A stretch of 64,000 bases of DNA from Sphagnum compactum (Eukaryota; Bryophyta; Sphagnopsida; Sphagnales), in contig OZ234495.1 of NCBI GenBank assembly GCA_965153455.1, positions 248,001 to 312,000 of the forward strand, read 5' to 3'. The notes under the pieces are model-generated. The model had not been told where the DNA came from and searched no databases. It was given only the letters and a program-made list of their open reading frames with translations. Of this stretch, positions 38,871 through 49,914 are shown piece by piece. The position numbers were made by a program, and so were the translations under genes. Positions within the stretch are counted from its first letter, which is position 1; each line of letters starts with the position of its first letter.

Positions 38871-39204
38871 TTTACAAATGCCTTAAATCCTTTTTCCAAC
38901 CAACAAAAGACAATCCACAAGCAATGGAACACATGCAACCCAAAAGATATAAGCATTGTTTTTCTTTTCTTGAGCGAATTTTCATAAAGTGGTGACAAAA
39001 ATGTTTTGAAATTTTTGGGGAGAAAAAAATAGAGAGTGTAAATCCAAAAACATTGTGGAAAATTCTGCCAAATTTTCAATTTTCACAAAATTGAAGAAAA
39101 AAAAAAAACCACCAATGGATATAAGAAACTATTTTCATGTTATCAATTTCATTTACTTGGAAAGTTTGAAATATTTGTTCATTTTCATTCAATTTTTTTT
39201 ATGA

Positions 39205-41180
39205 GGTATTAAACATTGTAGTAGGGTATGAAGCCTATTCATTTTTAGATGGATATTCAAAATATCATCAAATTTCTATAGCCCCTGAGGATATATACAA
39301 AACACCTTTTGTAACAAATTGGGGAGCTTTTGTTTGGATGGTGATGCCATTTGGTGTTAAAAATGGGCCACCAACTTTCCAGAGAACAGTCAACAAAACC
39401 TTCAAAGAATACTTGGATTAGTTTATGAAGATATTTCTAGATGTCTTCACATCTATAGTGATATGGAGAGTCATTTGATGAAGTTCAGACTTTTCTTTTA
39501 GAAATGTAAAGAATATAGAATCAATTTTAACCCAAAGAAATGTGCTTTTATGGTATTTTCAAGATTGATTTTAGGGTTCATAGTTTTTAAGGACGAAAAA
39601 ATACCAAACCTTAGGAAGGTTCAAGTAATAGTGAATATGCTAGTACCTACAAGCCCATAACATATTCAAGTCTTTAATGGTGTGGCTCAGTTTTATAAAT
39701 GTTTTGTCAAACAACTTTGCCTTTATCATTACACAAATCACAAAGCTGATGAGGAAGACATAACCCTTTATCTAGACCATAGAATGTCAAGAAGCTTGGG
39801 ATCACATCAAGCAGAAATACATAGAAGCACCAATTATAATACCTCCAAATTGGTAGTTGGAGTTTCATCTGCACACAAATGCATCACTATTGGCAGTAGG
39901 TGCAATGTTGGCACATATTCCAACTGATAAATATGACCATCCTATAGTATATGCTTCTAGACTGTTGAATAAAACAAAGCAAAATTATATTACTACAAAG
40001 AGAAGCCTTAGAAATGGTTTATGTTCTACATAAATTCAGACATTTTTTGTTGGACAACAAATTTGTCTTTTATGTAGACCACGTGGCTCTGGTATACTTG
40101 GTCAACAAACCACAAATGTTTGGAAGGATAGCCAAATGGATGTTGTTATTTTTGGAATATGAATTCACAGTAGTTTACAAGCCTAGTAGAACACATGTGG
40201 TAGTTGATGCTTTATCTAAAGTACCATATTATTCAGAACCATTGGGAGTCCCAGATTAGACTGTAAACACATCACTATTATCTATAGAACCTATATGGAT
40301 GCAGGAAGTGAAGAGCTATTTGGAGGCAGGTCAGATGCTAAAAACTCTGAACCTAACTCAAAAACAGAAGTTGGCTAGAAAAGCAAAACCCTTTACTCTA
40401 AAAGAAGGAATAATGTATAAAGTGGGACAAAACAACAAAATGCATAGACGTTTGACCACCTCATAAGCACATATTGTTCTTAAGGAGCTACATGAAGGAG
40501 TGGTAGGAGGACATTTTGTTATAGATATTACTTCAAAAAAATTCTAGATGCAAGATATTAGTGGCCAACTCTATTCAACAATACTCATGAATTTTGCTAA
40601 AGCTATGACAGCTATCAGAAAATTGGAGGACTTAAAACAAAAAGTTTGGCCAAGTTGGTAACAACACTTCCAAAAGAATCTTTAATGAAATGAGGTCTAG
40701 ATTTTATAGGTCCAATTAAACCAATAAGAAGACTAACATGAAACAAATATATTTTGGTAACTATAAATTATGCAATTAAGTGGGTAGAAGCAAAAGCACT
40801 CATAACCAATATTGTAGTAGTTACAACTAGATTCCTATATGCGTATATTCTAACCAGATTTGGATGTCCATTAATTATAGTTACTAATCAAGGAATACAT
40901 TTTATCAATGATACAATCAAATATCTGATAGAAATTTTTTTTGTTAAAGCATAACGTTCAACTACCTATTATCCACAAGGAAATGGACGAGCAGAATCTA
41001 CTAACAAAGTCATTAGTAGGCTTTTGACAAAGTTAGTTAATGAGAAAAGAACATACTAGGATGAACATTTGTCCATAGTTTTGTTTTCATATAAGACTGC
41101 TTACAAGGTGTCAACAAGTTATACACCTTATTAATTGGTTTATGGTTTGCATCCTCTAATGCCAATCTATATGGTATGAG
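39205..41180 (+). mobile_element. Decayed Ty3/gypsy pol (RT, RNase H, integrase)
   Basis: Domain order RT - RNase H - integrase marks Ty3/gypsy. RT near 39240-39600: SKYHQI, VMPFGVKNGPPTFQR, then a FLDVF stretch where the catalytic FLDD block is altered, then KKCAF. RNase H near 39880-40250: a YASRLLNKTKQNY block, ALEMVYVLHKFRHFLL, and VYKPSRTHVVVDALSK. Integrase near 40440-41180: a zinc-binding-like segment, then WVEAKAL, TNQGIHF (the usual Asp is replaced by Asn) and TTYYPQGNGRAESTNK. Multiple stops and frameshifts, for example TAG near 39419 and TAA near 40952. No LTRs were identified at either side. The element cannot encode a working polyprotein. Confidence 0.93.
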
Positions 41181-41259
41181 ATCATCTACTTTTGAAAACA
41201 TATATCATCAAATCTATCAAGTCCATAAATGTCATCCATGTGATCCACCTTTATCCATT

Positions 41260-44200
41260 TAGGCAATATGTCCCATCTTCATACCTAGATAATGTAATAC
41301 AATAAACAAAATAACTCTATCAAGTAAATGAAATATTTTGTCAAATATTTATAATCTAAACTCATAATTCTCCATTTTTTAAAACTCAAATGTTTAAAAA
41401 GTGAAATCACCCAAAAAAACACCTACAAAATAAGGAATATCAACTAAGTTTCATTGTATGTTCTAAACCCATGTTGTTCAAGTATGATGTTTTTGATATA
41501 TCCATGAGTAAAAAATATGATTTTATTGAATTTATTTACTCATTGGGTAAAGGTTTATTAGCATTGAAAAACTTTCATCAAGTTAAGGTTTGAGTATACG
41601 AAAATTAAGTTTTTTGGTAGATGGGTAGTGTCTGAATACCTTGTTATCATATATATCTTTTTTGGTGGCAAAAATTGTGTATGTATTTTTTTTGTTTAAT
41701 TAAACATGAAAGAAAAAAATTCAAATTTTGAAAAAAAAAATAACAATTTTTAAAGGTCAAATCCAATATCAAAATGCAAAAATCAAAGTGTTGGATTCAT
41801 CCTTGATGAAGGTAAAAGGTGTATGACTGAACATTTAATGTATCAAAAGAGAAATGTCTTAACATTTTGTTGATGGTGGAATTTAAAGCTAATTTGTTGG
41901 CCATTCCAATAACTGACATGAAAGTTATGGCCTCCCAAAATAAAGGGGTCTTCCACTTGAAATATATCCTAATCACATACCTCTCACTCCTAACATTTGC
42001 ACTTTTACCACGTTAATTTTATTCCATAAGGTTTGCCCAAAAAGTTTTCACCTTGTCCCCTATATAATCGGGCCAAAAGGGATGACTACATTTTCCCATT
42101 AAAACTTTTATTTTGGGGAACTTTCAAAGTTCCCGATTTTTCTTTTTTCTTTTTATGTGTATTGTGATGGTAATGAGCCAATTTGATTGGACAACAATGA
42201 AACAAACAAATAAGGTTATGATTAAAGTATAATTTTCAAGTTTCCACACCTTTATGCATGTCATTCATTAGGGTATAATGACTTTAGAAAAATAAGTTAA
42301 AATAAATAATATATGTATTCACATGCAATGCGTATATCTAGGTTAAAGATATATCCAGACAACTTTGTTCTAGACCCAAAAAAAGCCACAAGAAATGCAT
42401 ATAGCTTTGGACATTTGGAACTTCTATAAGTAAAATTTTGAAGTAAACATTCACATTTTGGTTTTTCTTTTTCTTTTGGCTATTATATGCCAAAAAAATT
42501 TTGACATATTAAATTGTCTTTTTTCTAATTCTTTTATAAATTTTTATGAAACTTTTATATCTTTTCAAATCAATTTTGTGGAAAGCAATACCTTAGGCTT
42601 TGTTTTAATTAATTAAAAAAATCTATGAAATTATTGTCAACATTAAACTCTCAATATTCATTTGATAATGGAAAAATTAGACGTGAGAAAATAAAATGAA
42701 AAAGTTTATATGGAACTTTAATAGTGTGGATAGTATTTCCATGAGAAACATGATAGACATGGAGATTGATAGACATGTAAATACTAGAAGCAATCTCCAC
42801 AAGTTGATAATAAGGAAGAAATATCTTGATATGGTTTAGTATCTCCTTGAACATTTCTTGATGTTCAATTGTGATCACAACAACTTTCTCAACAACCTCT
42901 TTTACACTTGTCCACTATCCCTTCTAAGTGTAATAGGTGAAACAACAAGACGATAAGATGTTTATGAAGGTTTGGTTCTCTCCAATTGTATGATCTATCA
43001 AACACTTTTTGGAACTCTTGACCTAGTATACAAACTTCAAGTATGGGACTTTGTGAAACTTAAGGAGGATCCATTCAAGATTTGACTTTTGGGTTTAATT
43101 TTGTTTCATATTTCTAGCATTTTCTTCCATAGTCTTCCATGATTGAAATTCACACCAATCCTTCAAGCTATGCAATTTCATAAGTTTGAGATCATTAAGT
43201 AGTTGTTCATAAGGTTCATTTGAGAAATTATTTCATTTTGCATTGTTTACACTTTCACATGTGAGTCTTCTTAACCTACTTGTGATTTCCTAGGATTTAA
43301 ATTCATGCTATGACGTTTATGCAATAACTTAATCTATTTCTACATTTTGTTGCTCAAGCTTGTTCTTTTGCATTCACATCTATGCCATACACATGCTAGA
43401 TCAATTCATATTGTTAAGGGAGTAATTACTCATTATAATAGTTAGTATATTTTACTTACCTAGTTACTGTTCTAGGAATTACTAGTTAGTTTACATAATT
43501 TCTCTCACCATTTGAATTTGAATAGATCATAATTTTTTTTTAATGATTATCTTTTGGGAAGAGGAAGAGAAGGATGAATTGTAAAACATTGAGTTTTGAT
43601 GAAGTATGAAATAAGAGCATTTTGTTTTCTGAAAAAGCTTCAATACCATAGCCAGATTTGTTGTTTTGATGTTTTTCTCATATTTTCATGACTGAATTTA
43701 AATTCTGAAATTAGATATGACTAGATTTGAACGAGCATATTTTATAATATTAGTTTTATGGTATGTTATAATCCAGATTTAGATCAAAATATAGAATACG
43801 AATTTTGTATTTACCACATACTTCCTCCTAACTTTTTAAAGTGTTGGAAAAAAAGGCTAGTAAACCACCAACAAAAGGTGTACAAGAGTAAGTGTAAGTT
43901 GACCATCTTAATTTTTCAAAAACATCAAGAATCTTCAATTGAATACACATTTGCAAACATGTGACTTACATATCAAAAGCAACTACTTGTAATAGTTATT
44001 AAGTGCTCTCAAGTCCTTGATGCTCAAAACATATGCTTCATGTAGGATATGATTAGTTTAAAAAATTCCTATGAACTTCCAAATCCAAAAAAATAAATAA
44101 TAGGATGCACATATATAATGTCCTTGAGGACCTCCAATCATAATCTTTAATGTCATTTAAGGTTTAGACTAAAAGCACTAAATACACCTCAAAACCATAA

Positions 44201-46603
44201 AAATTGATCTTTAGAGTTCTCAAACATGTTTGACAAATACAGCAATTTCTCATTGATGTTCTAATGAATTCTAGGACTTGCAATGGCAAAAGCCAATTTC
44301 AATCAAGGCAATAAATATAAGACAAATACTGGGTGAAACAATGGCATGGAATGTCAACAAAAAAAATCTTATACCTAAATATTGACAACATCCTCATACA
44401 CCTCCAACAACCTAAAACAACATAAACAAACCTTCCTACAAAAACACAAGACTTCCATCTTCAATGCACAAAACATTACAACCTACCCATTCTAGCTTCT
44501 TTTTGTTTCCAACCACATTCATTTTTAACTACCAAACTTTAGATCAAAATATCAAATATCATCCTACAAACTTTGTGAAGATAAGAATGTTACTAGGTGA
44601 ATGGCAGAAATTTAACAAGGCAAGATGAAGATGGTTGATTAGTTGGACATGATTAAGACATTTCATTAGTTTGATTTTTAAACTACTTTTGGAGGGAAAA
44701 GACTTAGGATTTAATTCTCAAATTTGATGAGGATTGGAAGATTTTTTTGTTTTTACACCCATAGATGGACTTAGAGCGTCGTTGTAGATAGAATAGAAAC
44801 ACAATATGTAGTTTAAAATCATGTTGGACTATGAACCACAAATTTTCATGTTTTTCACTTTTGATTTCTATACTTTACACTACATATGTTTGATATGTTC
44901 AATTATGAATTAAGAGGATAGTAGGATGTGAATGAAAAAATAGTGAACATACTTTAAATTGTTGTGTTTTTTAAATGACTCATGGAACTTTTATCACATA
45001 TTTTGCTTACTTAGGATAATTAAAAATTTGGGAAATAAGGGAACAATAATTATAATAAGAAAATTGTGTGAATAGAATTTATGTAGATGTAATTGAATGA
45101 GTGGAAACAATAGGTTATTTGTGTTGTAAGTAATATTGAGAATACAAATTGAATTATTTTAAGTCGGCATAGAGCAATTTTGGGTAAAATTTGCACCTAC
45201 TTACCAAATCATCAATATGGTCATCTCCACATTGAAGGTTAGAATGTTGTTTGTGATGGCAACTAGTTACAAGGGAGTGGAGGTATGAATGAAGGCACCA
45301 TGAAGTCATGTAATATATGGCATTTAGTGGCAAGGGGTGATCAACCTATTGGCAACAAACGCACATTATAGATCTTAGGGTTGACAAAATCCCTACTCTC
45401 CATTGTTGATTCCCAACAACAAATCCAAATCCTACACCTCAAAATCCTTTGTGCCATTCACACACCGTCCCAAAATTTCACCCAAAAAAACTAAAGGGTC
45501 TAGTTCTAAAAGTTTGTTTGTGGTGCGTTGTGCAAAGCATTTCAATATTTCATATTGGTTGAAAAGTTATAAAATTGTAAAAGGCAGACTATTTTGGAAT
45601 TTTGATAATATTCCCATTGACAAGAAACTTTCATAAATAAATATGAATCTTGATCATTTCAAATTATGGAAATATAAATACAAATTTGTTCCAATTATAC
45701 ATAATCTAATGTGAACAACGGTTTCAATAATAAGAAATTATTTATTTGATGGCTCAAGATGTGACATAGTTAATGAATTTAATTGTAATTACAACTTATG
45801 GTTGTTTCCCTACATGCTTTCATCACAAAAGCTATCCAAAATAATTTTGAATTTTTTTTTGGATTTTGGTTTGGTCTTTACATCTCCCCATTGTTGTCTT
45901 GTTGTGTCATCTTTTATTGGTTTCAATATTTGCCATATTATAGGAATATCTTTATGATTTATAATTGGTGATTAATGTTTTCTTAACAAAACATATAGTC
46001 TAATAACGGTCCAAAAGTTTCAGTTTCTTGTGCAACTTTATTCATATTGAAACTACCTAAGAGTTGGTTGAAGTTCAAACAGAGTACAATTTATTGGCAT
46101 GGAAATAATAAAATAAAAGAAAATGAAAATTAATCAACACTTATATATATATATATATATATATTCACACACACACACACACAAATTAACCATTTGATAA
46201 ATGTGAATTTTTTTAATATACTCTGGATGAATTTTTTAAAAACATCATTATATGTTTATTTAGCAATTATAAGTGAATCAAAATCTTTTTTTTGCCTCAA
46301 AACTCACTCTTCATGCCTCTAAACAAACCTAAAGACATAAAACACAAAATATATACAAGCAAAAAACTACATTTTCTATTCGTGGTGAAAGTGAAGATTA
46401 GTTATGAACAATTTTCCAGATATAAATATGCAATTGTATCACAAAGCCATGATTGGTTAAATGAATGGAAAGCAATTACATTGTCCATAAAATGTTGTGA
46501 CATCTTATTTTTTGCAAGATTTTGGGATTTCCAATTATCCATATGACTAAATAAAAATGACTCAGATGAAAAAGGACTCAACAATACAATTGTTTATATG
46601 GTA
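41260..46603. other. AT-rich non-coding stretch with a TA/CA microsatellite
   Basis: No gene recognised over 5.3 kb. A compound (TA)n(CA)n microsatellite lies at about 46143-46183. Open frames at 43758-43964, 45403-45636 and 46292-46546 lack any domain and are surrounded by AT-rich sequence; they are judged spurious. 46521-46603 is the left flank of the Helitron. Confidence 0.5.
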
Positions 46604-46823
46604 CTAGTGGGAACCCGTGACCTTTGGTCACTGTGAAGTCCCCCAGTTTATTTATTTAAACCGTATTTATTTCCTTTAAACCGAGATCGTGCCCCTCCCG
46701 AGCAAGACGGTTCCGGCAGACGTGCGGGCCCTCCCAAGGGGCCTCCTCTTCCTCTTCGTCATTGGTTTAATGAGGGTTGTGTTGAAGGGGGGGAGATAGG
46801 TGAAGAGGTCCATAGTGAATAAG

Positions 46824-47290
46824 TGATAGTCCACCGACCCTGGTATGGATTCAAGGCGGCAATTGGGACAGTTCCAATGACATCCACCATTGCATTATTT
46901 TCCATATTTTCAACATCACCAATAGGCCTAAAGTGAAACTGCTGCTGAGGGATTGATCCATCTCCCTCAAAGCAAGGCTCCACTGTTGATGATGACTCCA
47001 GAACTATTTCCCAATCATTTTTTAAATGATTAAAATTCTTCTTTGCTGCCTTTAGAGAACCCTTTGTAATGAAATACACCATGCCCACATCAATTTTATC
47101 ATAGAACTGATCCACAACATTGTTGAAGCAAGTAGCTCGAATCTCTCCATTATCTGCATCCAAAAGGTCAAAGGAGAAAACCTTGCCATCTCCCCTGGCG
47201 TTGTGGAAACGACAGACATCACTCTTGGCAGTCACTCTTGCTTTGATAGTCCACCGACCCTGGTATGGATTCAAGGCGGCAATTGGGACA
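46824..47290. repeat. Exact 47-bp direct repeat, copies 420 bp apart
   Basis: Bases 46824-46870 and 47244-47290 are identical (starting TGATAGTCCACCGACC on +). The right copy is the native start of DBD-A (VPIAALNPYQGRWTI). The left copy is pasted directly after MVDVIG, at the end of the RPA1 fragment. This looks like a template-switch or filler duplication at the fragment edge. Confidence 0.95.
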
Positions 47291-47470
47291 ATTCTGGCAG
47301 GTGCTTCATTCTTGGCAATGGGTCCTCTATTTGAATAAACAGGGGCAGGTTGGTAGGGAGGACCAACATTGGGTCTTCCATGTGTTCTGTTGCTGAACTT
47401 TAACCCCACCTATAGCCTGAGGCATAGCATTAGATGCTACAATCTCCATGTTCAAAATGATGATGATCCT
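46871..47470 (-). pseudogene. RPA1: RPA1 (70-kDa replication protein A) fragment inside the Helitron
   Basis: RPA1 is the large single-stranded-DNA-binding subunit of replication protein A. The fragment begins at a preserved splice acceptor (CAG at about 47472-47470) with IIIILNMEIV, matching the end of the RPA1 N-terminal OB-fold. It passes through the linker (YQPAPVYSNRGP) and covers DBD-A: VPIAALNPYQGRWTIKARVT, RFHNARGDGKVFSFDLLDA, ATCFNNVVDQFYDKIDVG, KGSLKAAKKNFNHLKNDWEI, ending MVDVIG. The first part is one frame off from the linker and DBD-A (shift near 47410), and the fragment stops where DBD-A ends. It joins a copied 47-bp piece of its own DBD-A start. Other RPA1 domains are missing. 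The source may be the host RPA1 gene or the RPA-like ORF carried by autonomous plant Helitrons. Confidence 0.88.
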
Positions 47471-47504
47471 GCAAAGCAACACATAATCCAAATAAAGAAA
47501 CCCG

Positions 47505-47540
47505 TGGTACCCGTGTCTTTCGGACATGTGAACTCCCCCA
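47505..47540 (-). other. Internal copy of the Helitron 3'-terminal sequence
   Basis: The + strand reads ACCCGTGTCTTTCGGACA..TGTGAACTCCCCCA. It aligns with the true terminal sequence at 46614-46648, ACCCGTGACCTTTGGTCAC..TGTGAAGTCCCCCA. The stem is weaker (TGTC/GACA) and no CTAG follows. It lies between the element's 5' portion and the RPA1 fragment. Confidence 0.75.
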
Positions 47541-48211
47541 AAAGTGAATGGGAATGAAGTCTTTCCTTCCTTCAGATTTGCATGCGTAAGACCAAGAATT
47601 GCAACATGTTCTGTGTATGACTGCAAAGGAAATCGATTTCTGGAACAGAATCGTGGCTGAAAAGCACTGGACTGTCAGAAAACTTTGCTTCAATCCTCCG
47701 TTGTTTTTGTTTGTGTTTCCGATTTCGCTATAGATTTCTGAATTTCAAATCTTCCTGAAGGAAGCTTCTTGAGAAGGTTTCCGCACCAAGAAAACATGCT
47801 GAGTGGAGGTATAAGATTTTTTCTTCTTGTTCCTGCTGTCAAGGAGGAAGCTTGATTTGTTGTACCCACCACTGCAGTCATGTCACTCCAAGTTGTTGCA
47901 GAAGTGGGAGGAGAGATGGGTGTGTTCATGGTCTCAGAGTCTGAAGCTGCAAAATGCTGCAACCAAAAGAAGAAGACACACAGACACACACAAATCATAA
48001 AAAGAAAACCATAAAGAAGGAAAAAATTATCCTCTTACCACTGCCAAAATAAAAATAAAAATCGCCAGAAATCTCAGAAAGTCTCTTGCTACTGAAAAGT
48101 GTTCTCTTGTTGCTGAAAAGAAATCTCAGAAATTTCTTGCTCTCTCGCTCCTTCTCTGATCCCACGCCATCGCTAGCAAAACGCTGCAAAACGTTCGCTT
48201 TCTTTCACAGA

Positions 48212-48244
48212 CGGACGGACAGTTATTTAGGAACTGTCCGTCCG
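48212..48244. repeat. Perfect 13-bp stem hairpin
   Basis: CGGACGGACAGTT (48212-48224), a 7-nt loop, then AACTGTCCGTCCG (48232-48244). It sits about 140 bp inside the Helitron 5' end and next to GGATGGATGACG words, which also occur near the 5' end of the second Helitron candidate. Confidence 0.9.
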
Positions 48245-48912
48245 GCTAGATGGATGACGATTCCAGCTGGATGGATGACGATTCGGGCGAAGGTTGGAAC
48301 TTGGAACTTGGAATGGGGTAGCGTTCTGCACCAGAACGTCACGTCACGGACGGGAAGACCAAGTGAATTTATATATAAGATAATCACATTGCATGAGTTT
48401 GATAAATAATTTTTGAATTGTCATAACATAAGGGAATTATAAAAGAGTTTAAAATAACCTGTCATAGTCCATAATCAATGAATATGAATTGAATGCATTT
48501 TCATATAATGGCCTTTAATGAATAATGGACTCAATGATCATATGATATGGGGACATTGTTATCAAGGAGGACTTGTTGAAAAGACTTTGATGATCAAATT
48601 GTTTCTTTGTATTTTAAACTATGGGTTCTTATTAAGTCATCTATTCATTGAAAATAATAATTTGGATCTTTATTTTTCAAATTTGGAAGGTTAGAGCAAG
48701 AGAGGATTTCCCAAATGATTGATGTTCTACATTATGCTAAGCAAGGATACTCTAAATGTTTCGACAGGTTGTGGTGCTCATATTTTACCATTTGTGCAAG
48801 GGACGATCATAAAATTAGATGGAATTATGAATTGCCCAGTTGATTATAATGACCTCATTTTTAATTGCCCATGTTGATTATAACGGTCTTGTATGACGTT
48901 CAAGTGGGTACA

Positions 48913-49914
48913 AAATTCTAGAAAGGCCATGAAAATGGGGAGGGGCCCCCATGGCATCTATTTTGTCCTAGGCCTTTTACCACCTATGGCCAATTTTGTA
49001 AGCCCTAAACAATTCATGGTCATTTCGTCAATGTGGCATGGGTTTTAGGCCACTATGCCCAAGACCCCAGGCCATTTTGTCCTAGCCCCTAAATAGCTTA
49101 CGGTCAAATTGCCCATAATTAAATTTTAAAAAATGCTACCCATGAATGCATAAAATTGATTCTTTCCTTACCAACTTACTTAATGTACCTACTTGCCTAC
49201 TTAAGCTACTTCCTCACCTACTTAGGTTACCAACCTACCCATCAATGTAGGTTGCCAGTCTACCACGCTAGTTGCTACTTATTGTACCTACCTACCCAAA
49301 GAATGAAAGAAAAAACCTTCCTACCTACCTTTATTCTAGGTAGGTAAGAAGGTAGGTAGATACATTAGTAGGTGAATAGGTATGTAGGTAGGTTGCCTAT
49401 GTGAGAGGGTAGGTTGGCAACCTAAATATGGAAATAGCTCATGTAAACAAGGTAGATGGGTATTTATCATATGTAGGTAAGGAAGTCGGTACACTAGGTA
49501 GGTTCGTAGGTAATCAAGAGCTCCCAACCCCAAAGGAGAGAAAACAAAAGGAAGATGTTTATGTAAGGAAAAAATGATTCTTATCCATTCATGGGCAACA
49601 TAAAAAAATCAATTTCGGGCAATCTGACCTTAGGCTACATGAGGGCCAGGACAAGGTACCTTGTGGCCTTAGACATTGTGGCCTAAGGATCAAGCCACTA
49701 TGACAAAATGGTCATGAGCCGTCCAGGGCCTAGGAAAAAGTTGACCATAGGTTGTTAGGGCCTAGAAGAAAATGGATCCTAGACTGCATGACATGGAATG
49801 TTTTAAGTTTTACCCGAGGTGCAAGCCAATATTCCATGTCCTATGGTCACAAGACATAGAATAACTTAAATTTTTACCCCCTCTCACCTATTTTCATGGC
49901 CTTTTTGGAATTCC
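48913..49914. repeat. ~1-kb foldback inverted repeat
   Basis: The outer ends match: AATTCTAGAAAGGCCATGAAAAT from about 48915, and its imperfect complement ATTTTCATGGCCTTTTTGGAATT at about 49890-49912. Inner blocks also pair: GGTCAAATTGCCCATAA (about 49100) with TTTCGGGCAATCTGACC (about 49615), and CCCATGAATGC (about 49140) with TCCATTCATGGG (about 49585). The centre near 49334 is ACCTACCT-TTATTCT-AGGTAGGT within TACC/GGTA-rich arms. The right arm is longer by about 160 bp. No coding content. A transcript would form a long hairpin. Confidence 0.85.

Larger units (their letters stand above)
46604..48380 (-). mobile_element. Non-autonomous Helitron (1777 bp) carrying an RPA1 gene fragment
   Basis: Read on the minus strand the element starts TCTTATATATAAATTCAC (48380 downward). 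It ends with the hairpin GTGACC-AAA-GGTCAC at 46628-46614, then GGGTTCCCACTAG, closing with CTAG at 46607-46604. The flanking bases are A (before TC) and T (after CTAG), so insertion was at an A|T dinucleotide without target duplication, as Helitrons do. Joining the flanks gives GTTTATATGGTA|TAATCACATT as the empty site. It carries a Pro/Thr/Ser-rich minus-strand open frame of unknown origin at 47998-47690, an internal terminator-like copy at about 47505-47540, and the RPA1 fragment at about 47470-46871. No Rep/helicase is present. Confidence 0.85.

Noticed and set aside
39205-41180. Possible active retrotransposon
   Set aside because: Stops, frameshifts and altered catalytic residues in RT and integrase, and no LTRs found.
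29693-46183. Simple repeats: TA run near 29.7 kb, CACT run near 30.8 kb, (TA)n(CA)n near 46.15 kb
   Set aside because: Ordinary microsatellites; considered as CRISPR-like or regulatory arrays but no spacer structure is present.
49156-49533. Open frames rich in Y, L, P and T on both strands
   Set aside because: They come from the TACC/GGTA core of the foldback at 48913-49914.
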